This document shows, piece after piece, positions 1 through 9,700 of a stretch of DNA of 64,000 nucleotides. Origin of the DNA: Planctomycetales bacterium 10988 (lineage in GTDB: Bacteria; Planctomycetota; Planctomycetia; Pirellulales; Pb10988); assembly GCA_009664345.1 (NCBI GenBank), contig CP043547.1, forward strand, positions 496,001 through 560,000, read 5' to 3'. The translations under genes were made by a program, and so were the position numbers. The notes under the pieces were generated by a model. It did not search any database. It worked only from the letters and a program-made list of their open reading frames with translations, and had not been told where the DNA came from. Every line of letters starts with the position of its first letter. Position 1 is the stretch's first letter.

Positions 1-394
1 GAGGCTCGGCGTTCCCGGCGGGTGCCGACGCGGCGATACTGTTTGAGCCACGAAATCGTCCGCTCCACCGGCCAACGTTGTCCCCCTAGGCCAGCCCCGG
101 AGTCTTGGCCGCGTTGCGGTATTTCTGCCTCGATGCCACAACCTGCCAGCAAATTCAACAACGGCCCGGAGGTGTAACCGGCATCCGCCCGAATCCGCTT
201 GGGCTTGGTGGGCGGTCGACCTGCCATGCCGCCGAGACGAGGAAAATGCACAAGCGAAAGCGGCAGCAAAAAGCCGACGTCGTGTTCGTTCGCGGCCGAG
301 ACTTGGACCGCTAGCGGGATACCTTGAGAGTCGGTCATGACATTCAGTTTGCTGCCACTGCGGCCTCGGTCGGTCGGGTTGGGGCCGCATTTTC
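1..394 (-). CDS. IS5-family transposase, second frame (OrfB, partial at window edge)
   Basis: In the frame -1 to OrfA the minus strand reads PNPTDRGRSGSKLNVMTDS, then an ANEHD motif, RADAGYTSGPL with the second catalytic Asp, and WPVERTISWLKQYRR, which carries the final catalytic Glu in the usual W.VER context. This is the DDE catalytic half of an IS5/IS427-type transposase. No separate start codon is obvious, which is consistent with frameshift expression from OrfA. The C-terminus lies outside the window. Confidence 0.75.
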
Positions 395-733
395 GCCTCC
401 GCAGGGGGCTTTGACGAGCCCGCCGTCGATCAGCACCTCGGCCAGGTCGAGGCCTCCGGCAGCCCGGAGCCGGGTGAGCAGGCGATGAGCGATCGCCTCG
501 AACAGTCCGAGGGCCTTCCATTCGTTGAGCCGCCGACGGACCGTCTTCTCGCTGGCCCCCAGCTCGGTGGGAAGTTCCCGCCAGCCGATGCCGGTCTTGC
601 ACAGAAAGAGCACGCAAGTGAAGACCGTGCGGTTGTCCACCGGAGGCCGTCCGCCCTTGTGAGAACGTCGATAGGTCGGAAAGAGGGGTCCGATCTGAGT
701 CCATAGTTCATCTGTCAGTAGTCGACTAGCCAT
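344..733 (-). CDS. IS5-family transposase, first frame (OrfA, DUF4096-like)
   Basis: The first reading frame of the IS transposase begins MASRLLTDELW, typical of the DUF4096 N-terminal domain that precedes a DDE domain. The ATG at 731-733 is preferred over the longer open frame because homology-like sequence begins there. The frame carries the first catalytic-region motif 'VLIDGG' near its end. It then leaves the natural reading at about 384-395, where the minus strand reads GCGAAAATGC, a plausible -1 slippage site. The remaining residues of this frame look non-native. OrfA and OrfB together would make the active transposase. Confidence 0.8.
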   Translation of the reverse strand: MASRLLTDELWTQIGPLFPTYRRSHKGGRPPVDNRTVFTCVLFLCKTGIGWRELPTELGASEKTVRRRLNEWKALGLFEAIAHRLLTRLRAAGGLDLAEVLIDGGLVKAPCGGENAAPTRPTEAAVAAN

Positions 734-1086
734 GCGAGTCCCCTTCGTGGAAAAAAAGGTCATTCTCCACATTCGGAGAAATTCGCAAAGATCAGTTTTG
801 ACCACAGGTTCTAAGAATATTTTAAACCAGTTGTGACTTGCGTTTAGCCAAAGTTAATAGCAATAAATCCAAGTAGATGATTGCTTGAAATCACCACAAA
901 AACCATGGCGGATAGAAAGATTCAGCCTGTGTGCAATCCAAGTCAGACGGATAGGTCTTGAACCGCTTAATTATAGAATGTGAGACAGAAAGAAAATTAA
1001 GAGATGTCATCTGAAAAAAATTACGTTGATCGACGTAACCATTTTTTGTTCGCGGGCTGGTACAAAAAGGTTTGTGTACCAATTTG

Positions 1087-1698
1087 TCAGCGATGAATTG
1101 GCGAAAATGACCTCTGAACTCGATTCGCGGGGTGCTGGATAGACCCGGAGTAATAAGGACCTGTGCCGAGGACTTTGCGGATCTCCTGATAAGAGTCGGC
1201 TCGCATCATTCCTGAATGCCAAATGGCGATCCCACTATCCTTTTCCCAGGCAAAGAGTGACAATTTTGCAACGCCATACTGCGTCCCTCGAATGTACAGA
1301 TAGAGATCGGGAATCGAATCGACTTCTGTGATTCCGAGTTCGTCCCTTTGGGAATCGGTGCCGTATGCGGCCAAGCCCGCCTCGATGATAACGTCGGCTT
1401 CATCTCTCGATCTGGCCAAGCGAATTCCATGGCAGCTCATCTGTTCGCGGATTCGGTAAGAGAGGTAGCCATCGCTTTCGTCTCCCAGACCGGTAGTATC
1501 GAGATAGCACAGCCGATGACAAAGCGGACTAAAATCGAAGGAACCGATGACTGCATCGGCTGTCGAATTGAGAAGGAGTTGCTGAGAACCGCTCCTTTCT
1601 GTATCCGTGATATGGACTGTCGACCGGCAACCGCTGAGCACCATCATCGAGAGACCGATCACCAAATAAAAGGGTCGGCGATTGGATGAGGCTATCAT
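1087..1698 (-). CDS. Putative lipoprotein, DUF6655-like
   Basis: A 203-residue protein with an N-terminal hydrophobic segment ending in the lipobox-like VLSGC, so it is predicted to be lipidated at Cys and anchored in a membrane. The body (STADAVIGSFDFSPL, then a YLDT motif, then 'EADVIIEAGLAAYGTD' and 'GVAKLSLFAWEKDSG') resembles the planctomycete DUF6655 family as I remember it, whose function is unknown. The open frame extends 44 codons upstream, but the ATG at 1698 is preferred because AAGGGAA lies just before it and the signal peptide starts there. It stands alone, with no operon partner. Confidence 0.7.
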   Translation of the reverse strand: MIASSNRRPFYLVIGLSMMVLSGCRSTVHITDTERSGSQQLLLNSTADAVIGSFDFSPLCHRLCYLDTTGLGDESDGYLSYRIREQMSCHGIRLARSRDEADVIIEAGLAAYGTDSQRDELGITEVDSIPDLYLYIRGTQYGVAKLSLFAWEKDSGIAIWHSGMMRADSYQEIRKVLGTGPYYSGSIQHPANRVQRSFSPIHR

Positions 1699-2069
1699 GC
1701 GGTGATTCCCTTCAACGGCACGTAGGTTGCGAAGATTTCGGCCGAGAACCTCCATTATTGAACTACCGACTGAATGATTCGGAAAGGACTTGCTCTTCAT
1801 ACACCCCGGAAAAAATGTATGCACGGCCACTCGTTTCGTCGACCTATCTTCAGCGGAGAATTGAGAGGATTCTAAACGGTCGACAAACTCTACTTAACCT
1901 GAATAGCTAAACTTCGAGATGTAAACATTAGAGCCCGTTGTCAGAACCCTTCAAAATCAGGTAAATACCGGGAAGAGATGACGCCCCATTTACTTTTGAC
2001 CACAAACTCTAAGAATCCACTCCCTGCTTCGGTTCAACAATGTTTCTACGCTGGGAGGTAGAGGGTAAG
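1699..2069. other. Intergenic region with vestigial IS end
   Basis: No convincing gene is seen here. The stretch contains a solitary copy of the IS5-type terminal sequence at 1994-2012 and otherwise unremarkable AT-rich DNA downstream of the AraC-type regulator gene. Confidence 0.6.
1994..2012 (-). repeat. Solo IS5-type terminal sequence
   Basis: The plus strand reads TTTTGACCACAAACTCTAA, which matches 16 of 19 positions of TTTTGACCACAGGTTCTAA at 796-814, the outer end of the IS at the left edge. No transposase lies beside it, so it looks like what remains after deletion of a related element. Confidence 0.6.
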
Positions 2070-3083
2070 TTAGCGATTGCCATCTATTTCAAAATGTTGT
2101 TCTCTGTACTGGCCTGGAGTCGTTCCTGTCATGCGGCGAAAGCTGCGGACGAAATTATTTGTGCCAGAGTATCCGAGTTCAGAGGCAATTTCTCGAATCG
2201 TCAGGCGAGAGGTGGAAAGCATCTCGACAGCTACGTCAAAGCGGAATCGGTCAAGTAACCCACGATAGCTTGTCCCGGCCGATTTTAGTTCTCGCTTGAT
2301 GGTCCTGGGGCTGACATCCAGCATCGAGCCAACTTGTTTTAGAGTCGGCGGCTTTCGATAAGGGCAGCAGGATGAAATCAAGCGATAGAGTTTCTCGACG
2401 ATAGGCTCGCTTCCTTGAGGACCGAACTGCCACTCAGCTAAATCCTCTGAGTTCAAAGATGGCTGTGAGCACAATCGGCGGCTAAGAAACTCTGTTGGAA
2501 AAGCCAATCCTGTTGAATGCGGATGAGCGATCGCCCGACAATCCTCGAAGATTTCCAAGCCCTGATGACGGTCGATCTGCATCCCCCTCGTTCTGATCCG
2601 CTCTGGCCGCCACTCTTCTTCAACGCATGCATTAATGAGATGATAATAGACCGCCAGGGTCATGTCGTGAATGAATGTCTGCCCTAGTGAAATGACCTTC
2701 GGCTCTCGGTAACTAAACCAAGTGGTGTCCCCGTCGATCTCAAGGAAATACTGATTGCCCTCGTAGGCTATGCTCCCAAGACGTGCCCCGAGTTCGAGCG
2801 ATTCTTTGACCGTTTTACAAGCACGCATCGCTTGGGCAATAGGTCCAAGATGCTCCATCTGAAAATTCAAATAGGCTGTGAAAATGACATCTGGGCTTCC
2901 CAATCGTTGAACGATGTCAAACGTAAAATCATAGGCTTGTTTCTTGCCAATCCATCCTCCCTTTTCAAGGAGTTCCCCAGGGATTTGAGCTCGATGGAGG
3001 AATTGTTCGCAGCCGGTTCCAGTATGTTCCAGGAAGCGAACAAGCGGGGTGAGCATACGAGTATCGAAGAGATGGATTTGCAT
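2070..3083 (-). CDS. AraC-family transcriptional regulator
   Basis: A 337-residue protein. The last ~100 residues form the AraC-type double helix-turn-helix, with the diagnostic second helix region '[19 protein letters not shown]' followed by [12 protein letters not shown]. The N-terminal two thirds match the layout of the Arabinose_bd (PF12625) sensor domain found in regulators of the OruR/ArgR-like AraC group. The ATG at 3083 is preferred to the upstream TTG at 3098. The gene is divergent from the two DUF1254/DUF1214 genes across a 159-bp gap, so control of that pair is the obvious hypothesis. The ligand is unknown. Confidence 0.88.
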   Translation of the reverse strand: MQIHLFDTRMLTPLVRFLEHTGTGCEQFLHRAQIPGELLEKGGWIGKKQAYDFTFDIVQRLGSPDVIFTAYLNFQMEHLGPIAQAMRACKTVKESLELGARLGSIAYEGNQYFLEIDGDTTWFSYREPKVISLGQTFIHDMTLAVYYHLINACVEEEWRPERIRTRGMQIDRHQGLEIFEDCRAIAHPHSTGLAFPTEFLSRRLCSQPSLNSEDLAEWQFGPQGSEPIVEKLYRLISSCCPYRKPPTLKQVGSMLDVSPRTIKRELKSAGTSYRGLLDRFRFDVAVEMLSTSRLTIREIASELGYSGTNNFVRSFRRMTGTTPGQYREQHFEIDGNR

Positions 3084-3242
3084 GAGAACGCATTCCAATG
3101 AGAGGCAAAATGGCCCGAAATGAGCGCGTCGAATTCATGATAAATTGAGTTAAACTGTGATACAATAGTTCGCTATCGTTGAGGTTGTAATCCATCCAGA
3201 GTGAATACAACATAAATTTCAATCACAAATGGGGAGACAACG
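3084..3242. promoter_or_regulatory. Divergent promoter region, AraC-type regulator / DUF1254 pair
   Basis: An AT-rich 159-bp spacer between divergent genes. TACAAT at about 3160-3165 is a candidate -10 element for the plus-strand pair, but no good -35 or clear operator repeat could be identified by eye. Confidence 0.4.
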
Positions 3243-4715
3243 ATGCATCGTATCCTATCCGTATTCAATCCCTTCTATCTATTGGCTTTCCTTGCGGTAG
3301 TTCTGCATCCGATTGCGGTCCAAGCCCAGCAGGTACCGATTCCTTCCAAGCCAAGTGAAATCACACCCGCCTCCTCTGGGGTGAAGATGCATCCCGGTTA
3401 TGTGAAGACGATAGGACGATTGGCATATGTATGGGGTTGGCCCATCGTCAACCAAATGAATCGTCGAGCTGCGATCACTCAGGCTCCACAGCCGGGGCTC
3501 CTCAACGGTGTTTTGCCCGTCGCTCCTCAGGGACAACTTGGAATGTTGCACGATTACATCGACCCTGAGGAGACCTTTGTAACATGTCCCAATCAGGATG
3601 TTGTTTACGGGTTAGGTTTTTTCTCTCTCGACAAAGAACCGGTCATCGTTCAGGTGCCCGATTTCGGCGATCGCTTTTGGGTCTATGCGATCTATGATGC
3701 GCGCACCAATCAATTCAGTAAGATCGGAAAGCCTTATGCCTCCGAGCCTGGCTTTTATTTACTTGTCGGCCCAAATTGGCAAGGTGAAACTCCCGACGGA
3801 GTCAAGGCGGTAGTCCGATGTTCGACGGAGCTTGCCAATGTCATTCCACGAGTATTCATGAATGACACGCCAGAAGATCGTAAGGCAATTCAACCGTTGA
3901 TCAATCAGATCGTGGCTTATCCACTGAAGCAATTTGACGGAGAAATCAAGACGATCACTTGGTCTCAAACTCCCTCGATTCCTGGTCCTGCATCAACAGG
4001 ACAAGAGACCAAGTGGGTCGTCCCTGAGAAATTCTTCGATCAGTTGGAGGCCGCTCTTGATGCTGTGTCACCTCTGCCTGGCGAAGAAGCGATGTATTCG
4101 CAGTTCCGAGCTCTCCTTGAAACGGCCAAGGAAAATCCAGAAGTCAAGGAGCTCTTAGTAGAAACCGCTGTCGAAACTGAGCAGGAAGTCATCCAGCCGT
4201 TTTTTGATTGGAAACACAACGGGGTTGCTGCCGGCAATGGTTGGAATCGATCGTTGAACAATGCCCAAACGGGCTATGACTACTTCAATCGGACTGGCAC
4301 GGCTAAATCAAACATGTTCGACAACAAGCCAGATGAGACACAATATTTCTACACTGATAACGATTCGAATGGGAACGAATTGCTAGGCAAGAATCATTAT
4401 GAGATCACCTTTGCCAAGGGAGAGGAACCACCCGTCAAAGGATTCTGGTCATTAACGCTCTATAACGAACATCATCTTTTCCATCCAAACGAACTGACTC
4501 GATTCTCACTCGGAACGAAAAACAAGACCCTTAAACGCAACGCTGATGGATCGCTCACGTTGTATGCTGGAGCAAATTCCCCCGGAGAGGAAAAAGAATC
4601 CAATTGGCTGCCTGCTCCTGAGGGGCATTTCTCACTTTATATTCGGGCCTATTGGGGCAAGAAAGCGATCCTCGATGGCTCCTGGAAACCACCGCAGATT
4701 AAACAGGTAAAGTAA
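3243..4715 (+). CDS. Secreted DUF1254/DUF1214 domain protein
   Basis: A 490-residue protein with a classical signal peptide: hydrophobic [17 protein letters not shown], with cleavage expected after VQA. The N-terminal half carries DUF1254 features ('[15 protein letters not shown]', then '[19 protein letters not shown]'). The C-terminal part carries DUF1214 features ('[15 protein letters not shown]' and '[21 protein letters not shown]'). The family is exported and its biochemical role is unclear. GGGGAGA precedes the ATG. It is followed after 50 bp by a paralogous gene and is divergent from the AraC-type regulator, so it is probably the first gene of a regulated pair. Confidence 0.9.
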   Translation: MHRILSVFNPFYLLAFLAVVLHPIAVQAQQVPIPSKPSEITPASSGVKMHPGYVKTIGRLAYVWGWPIVNQMNRRAAITQAPQPGLLNGVLPVAPQGQLGMLHDYIDPEETFVTCPNQDVVYGLGFFSLDKEPVIVQVPDFGDRFWVYAIYDARTNQFSKIGKPYASEPGFYLLVGPNWQGETPDGVKAVVRCSTELANVIPRVFMNDTPEDRKAIQPLINQIVAYPLKQFDGEIKTITWSQTPSIPGPASTGQETKWVVPEKFFDQLEAALDAVSPLPGEEAMYSQFRALLETAKENPEVKELLVETAVETEQEVIQPFFDWKHNGVAAGNGWNRSLNNAQTGYDYFNRTGTAKSNMFDNKPDETQYFYTDNDSNGNELLGKNHYEITFAKGEEPPVKGFWSLTLYNEHHLFHPNELTRFSLGTKNKTLKRNADGSLTLYAGANSPGEEKESNWLPAPEGHFSLYIRAYWGKKAILDGSWKPPQIKQVK

Positions 4716-4765
4716 ACGCTAGCCAAACCATTCAAGGTAACTCCAACCAAATCGGAGCTTCATCC

Positions 4766-6334
4766 ATGCAAACGAAGAACGTTCTCACCTCGGTAGTGTT
4801 GTTCTATCTCATCCTATTGGTTGCTCCCTTTCTCCATGCCCAAGAAAAGGCATCACAAAAGACCCTTTCTGACAGCGGAGCCGACCATTATCAATTTCTT
4901 TCAGAATTGCCTCTTGATGGGGGCTATCCAACGGAGGCAACCTCGCGAACGCTTCACGAAGAGCTCTATTTTCAACAAGCGGTGCAGTCCTATCTATGGG
5001 CGCTTCCGGCAATGAATATGGTCGCCATGCGTGATGGTCTAGGGGACAAATTTGGCTATGGCTACAACGTGCTGTCGGTCTTTGAAAAACGTCCTAAGCC
5101 GAATACCATTATCACCACACCAAACTCGGACGTGATTTACGGATTGGGTTGGGCGGACCTTAGCAAGACAGGCCCACTCGTCATGGAGGTTCCCCCCGGT
5201 TTACAAGGTCTGATGGACGACATGTGGCACCGTCCGCTTAAGGGTCCCAATCTGAATGGTGTTCAGTACCTTGGCGACCTCGGTTTGCCGGGTCCAGATA
5301 AAGGTAAAGGCGGTAAATATCTGATTGTTCCCGAAGGGTATGAAGGCACGCTTGATGAGAAGAACTACTTCGTTTTTACCTCAAAGACCAACGGGGTCTT
5401 TATCTTTCTCAGGGGTTTCTTTAAGTCCGTGGATAATCTCAAACCCGGGGTCGAGGCGATCGAGAGCATCAAAATCTATCCACTGCAGGGTGAACGCAAG
5501 CCCATGAAATTTGCCCATGCCTCGGATATTCCTGCCAACGCCCTCTTTTCGCATGACTTCAGTTATTTTCAGGACTTGAATGACTTCATTCAAGGAGAAA
5601 AGCTGGATCAGGACGATCCCTACATGCATGGGATGCTCGCTTCGCTTGGCATCAAAAAAGGGAGCGAATTCTCTCCTTCGGATCGACAGCGGGAGTTATT
5701 GGACCAAGCCGCCGAGACGGCCTGGAGAATGGCGAAGAACATTGCTGCTAATTTTGACGAGGAGGAAAAAGGGTTGTGGTGGAAGGACCGCCATTGGGTG
5801 GCCCATGCGCGGACAGAAATCGATGATTTCATGCACACGCTTCTAGACGAAGAATTTAAAGATCGAATAACGGGCTACACCGATGTAAATGCCAAAGCTC
5901 ACATGTACATCAACCACTATTCCATTAGTACAGGGATGATGTCTTCGATTGTGGGCCTAGGAGCTAAATATGGGAACGCCTACAAAGACAGTGAAGGCAA
6001 TTATCTACAAGGGGCAAACACTTACAAGATTGACCTTCCTCCCAATCCGCCGGCCGGTCTTTTCTGGTCGTTAACCCTCTACGATGCTGAGACCGCCTCT
6101 GGCATTGATGCCGAAGACCAAGTCTACCCTTCGCTCAATTCGATGAACGACATTGAATTTAACGAAGATGGCTCAATCACCTTCTACGTCGGGCCTGAAC
6201 CACAAGAAGGCAAGAAAAACTGGATCAAGACCGTTCCGGGTCGAGGCTGGTTCAGCATTATCCGTTGGTATGGCCCCACACAAGCCTTCTTTGATCGCCA
6301 ATACAAACCAGGCGATTTCATAAGAATCAAATGA
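4766..6334 (+). CDS. Secreted DUF1254/DUF1214 domain protein (paralogue)
   Basis: A 522-residue protein with a signal peptide (hydrophobic VVLFYLILLVAPFLHAQ, cleavage after LHA). It has the same two-domain plan as its upstream neighbour: DUF1254 ('AVQSYLWALPAMNMVAMRDG', 'PNSDVIYGLGWADLSKTGP') and DUF1214 ('GLFWSLTLYDAETASGI', 'GRGWFSIIRWYGPTQAFFD'). The two proteins differ clearly in sequence, so this is an old tandem paralogue rather than a recent duplication. It is probably cotranscribed with the gene 50 bp upstream. The function is unknown beyond export. Confidence 0.88.
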   Translation: MQTKNVLTSVVLFYLILLVAPFLHAQEKASQKTLSDSGADHYQFLSELPLDGGYPTEATSRTLHEELYFQQAVQSYLWALPAMNMVAMRDGLGDKFGYGYNVLSVFEKRPKPNTIITTPNSDVIYGLGWADLSKTGPLVMEVPPGLQGLMDDMWHRPLKGPNLNGVQYLGDLGLPGPDKGKGGKYLIVPEGYEGTLDEKNYFVFTSKTNGVFIFLRGFFKSVDNLKPGVEAIESIKIYPLQGERKPMKFAHASDIPANALFSHDFSYFQDLNDFIQGEKLDQDDPYMHGMLASLGIKKGSEFSPSDRQRELLDQAAETAWRMAKNIAANFDEEEKGLWWKDRHWVAHARTEIDDFMHTLLDEEFKDRITGYTDVNAKAHMYINHYSISTGMMSSIVGLGAKYGNAYKDSEGNYLQGANTYKIDLPPNPPAGLFWSLTLYDAETASGIDAEDQVYPSLNSMNDIEFNEDGSITFYVGPEPQEGKKNWIKTVPGRGWFSIIRWYGPTQAFFDRQYKPGDFIRIK

Positions 6335-6767
6335 GCGAGTCACTGATAGAAGTCAATACATTTCAAACGGTTGTAGTTCAATCGTTTGTAGAAAAGTATC
6401 ATTTGATTGATGGCGGCAACAGCTTTTATGAAATGGAAAGTCTTTACATTTTTATATCTGTAAAATTTGTATTGTTCCCATTTTCAATTTCTACAAATTC
6501 TAGGTGTCAAAACAGGAATTAAAAAAGTTTGTTTTGAACTATTAAAATTCATATTTAGTTTGAAATCCATTATCCTTTCAATTAAATTTAAACCTCCTTG
6601 AATGATCAATTTTATGTATCCGAAAATTTTGTAAACACAGAATCCCTTGAGTTGTTAAATTCTCTCCATATGACTGTTCTTTCTCCAGGTTATCGATGAA
6701 AGCGATAGAGTAAAAGGTGTATTAATTTAACAGTTTTCTCCTCTCCCTGTGCCCTGCTGAGACTCCA
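6335..6767. other. AT-rich intergenic region upstream of the giant surface gene
   Basis: About 430 bp with strongly elevated AT content and no credible ORF. It must contain the end of the DUF1254 operon and the promoter of the giant gene. No strong hairpin or recognisable RNA was identified. Confidence 0.6.
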
Positions 6768-9700
6768 ATGAAAGACTATTTCAATAAGATTCGACATTGG
6801 TTTCGTTCCCATGCAAAGGCTCGCGAAGACTTTAAATTTTTCGTTGAGTCGTTAGAGTCTCGGCAATTATTGGCGGCTGTACCTTCGGTCACGATGGACG
6901 TTCCCGATACGGTGACCTTGGGGGAAGGATTTACTTTAGAGCTCTCCTTTGACAACACTTCAGTTACCGATGTGGGTTATGGTCCTTATATCGATCTCTA
7001 TCTGCCAACGACTGGGGTGGATGGGATTTATCCGGGGACGACGCCGGGTGTGGATGAGTACGATGGGGTTACGTTTGATTCAGCGACTTATTTAGGGTCT
7101 GCAATCACGCCGACTATCGTGAGCTTCGACGCCTCAGGGCAGTTGATGCATCCTCTTGCCGTTGATAGCACCGGGTCCCCGCTCATTCTAACGGGAACGC
7201 CAGGCGATCAATTACTCGTCTTCCAGCTGCCCTTTGGTTCATTCACCCCGAACCAACCTGAAGCAATCCTTGATGTTCATTTAGAAATGAGTCCATTGGC
7301 AGATGTTAACACCCCTCTGACAATTCAAGCGAGTGGAGGTTTTCAATATGGAAATACTCCGCTCAATGATCCTGCGACGGACCCGACGATCGTCTCATCG
7401 ACCGTGTCGGAACCGATTGAACCCACGTTGTTTGAAGTTCGCAAAGTTTATAATGGGCCAGAAGATGAGACGGCCACCGGTCCGAACTATCCTCGAACCT
7501 ATACGATTCAGATCGATGTTGCCGATGGGCAAACGCTTGAAGATATCGAAGTAACGGATTTTTTGCCGAATAATGTGGCCTTTCTTAGTGTCATTTCAAT
7601 CACTGGAGGCGTCAATGGCACCACTACGGAAACACCTACCGTCGGAGTTGCCGCGAATTCTCCGGATAATGATCTGATTATTCATTTCGATAGCATCACC
7701 GGAACCGCCGGAGATATCGATGCCGCGATTACGTTTGAGTTTTTCATTCCTGAATTTGATGCGGAGGGGAATCCGGTTATCAATCCTGCCAATGGGAATG
7801 ATGTCCTCTCTTTGAACAACGTTACAATGGATGCCCTTTGGGACCCTTTGGATGTCCGCGATCAGATGGGCTCGCCCATTGTAGTCAGTCAGGACTTCGC
7901 GGCTCCCGAGCATATTCTTGTGGATAAATCGATCGCTGTGCAAAAAGACGGGGAAGTCGTCATTGACGTAGGCGCGCCTTCGGACGGAGATAGTATTTCT
8001 CCAGGAGATACGATTGAATATACGTTGGATATTCAAATATCCGACTATTTCGCATTTGATAATCTCGTCGTTACGGACATTTTTTCCGACGGACAAAGGT
8101 TTGATAGCTCCTATGCTCCGACACTTTCGTTCTTAGAAAACGGCGTCTTGACGAGTTATACATTTGTCTTAGGTAGTAGTTACACGGTCACGTTGAACGC
8201 CGACAATAATCCTGCAACGCCAGCAACCGATGGCTCGACGACGATGGTTTTCGATGTCTCGCAGCTGCTCATTGATAATGGCGGCACAGGCCAGGTACTT
8301 GGAGGGCTTGTTCCCGATGGGTTGCCGATTAACGATGGTCCCGCACGTGGAGTGATTACTTTTCGGACAATCGTCCAAGATCAATTCTCTGACAATTTCA
8401 CTTCGAATGATCCATCCCTGAAGGAAGGCGATACCGTTTCGAATATGGTATCCATCAGTGGCGATGTCCTGGACAACACCACGCTCAATCCTACTGGATT
8501 TAGTGAAGAAGATACAAGTTCCGATACCCATACCGTGACGATGGGCGGGTTGTCGAAAGATGTCTATGCCATCAATGGCGTTGTGGGGGCTCCGGCAGTT
8601 GTGACCGCTGGGGATACAGTAACCTATCGTTTGACCTCGACCTTCAGTACGGGGGATTTCGAAAGTTTACTGCTGACTGATTATTTGCCCCTGCCTATTT
8701 TCTTCGCGGATGATCCAGATGCGGATGGTATCGGTGGCCATACTTGGACGATTGACGTCTCTGGGACTCCCGCTGATGTACCAGGGGTTGGGCAATTCAA
8801 ATTTGGTCCGAATGATACCTTCAGTTCTGATTTTCCTGCCACGGCGGCAGGCATCGTGGTGACCGTCGATCCTGGTTCGAATCGCTTGATCTTCGATTTT
8901 GGTGATAATCAGGACCTGTCCAACCAGCCCATGACAATCGAATTGCTGTTTACAGTAACGGCCTCTGCGGAGCCTTTTGTTGATGGCCTGTTTCTCACTA
9001 ACCAAGTGCATCAAACAAGATCGAATTCTTCCGATGAGACAATTGCAAGGGATGATACGGCTCAGATTCAAGTGTCGGAACCCTCGCTCCTTCAACTCAC
9101 CAAAGGGGTCATTCAAGTTGATGGAGTGGATACAGTCACCCTTCCTGGCGCCGTTAACTCAAACTATTTAGCAGCCAATCCGATCAATCAGTACGTGGAT
9201 GGCCTTGATGCTGCGGACATCGTGACCTTTGCGATTACTTTGGAAAATATCGGCTCCGGAGTGAACGGGGCGTTCGACATTCGAATCCACGATGGTTTTC
9301 TGCCTGATGATTATGTGATTCCCACCGGAGGAATTAATCTGATGGTTACAAGAGGGGACGGGACGGTTCTTAGTTACACCGATCTTGGAGGAGGTCTCTT
9401 TGGGAATGGAATTGAAATTATCGACGGCGCGGGGGTCGGTGCACTGTCTGGATACGATGCCACCAGCGGGACCAATGTCTTACTCGTCACATACAACTTG
9501 GAAGTCGCTGGAGACGTTGAACCGGAACAAGACCTAGAAAATACAGCGGTTCTCTTTAACTATGCCTCTGCCGAAGGGGGGCCAGACTTTACAGACCCGA
9601 ATGACCTTGAAGCTACGGTTGTGAATAACACGACCGAATTGAATGTCGAAAAGGCGTTGATCGGTACAAGCCTTAATACAGCGAATAATTCCAATACTCA

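Larger units (their letters stand above)
1..814 (-). mobile_element. IS5-family insertion sequence, one end (runs off window)
   Basis: A two-frame IS5-family transposase fills this stretch and continues beyond base 1. The outer end is probably at 796-814, where the minus strand reads TTAGAACCTGTGGTCAAAA. A near-identical end, in the same orientation, occurs alone at 1994-2012. CTAA at 811-814 would suit the YTAR target duplication described for the IS427 subgroup. The other terminus lies outside the window, so the full element length is not visible. Confidence 0.8.
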
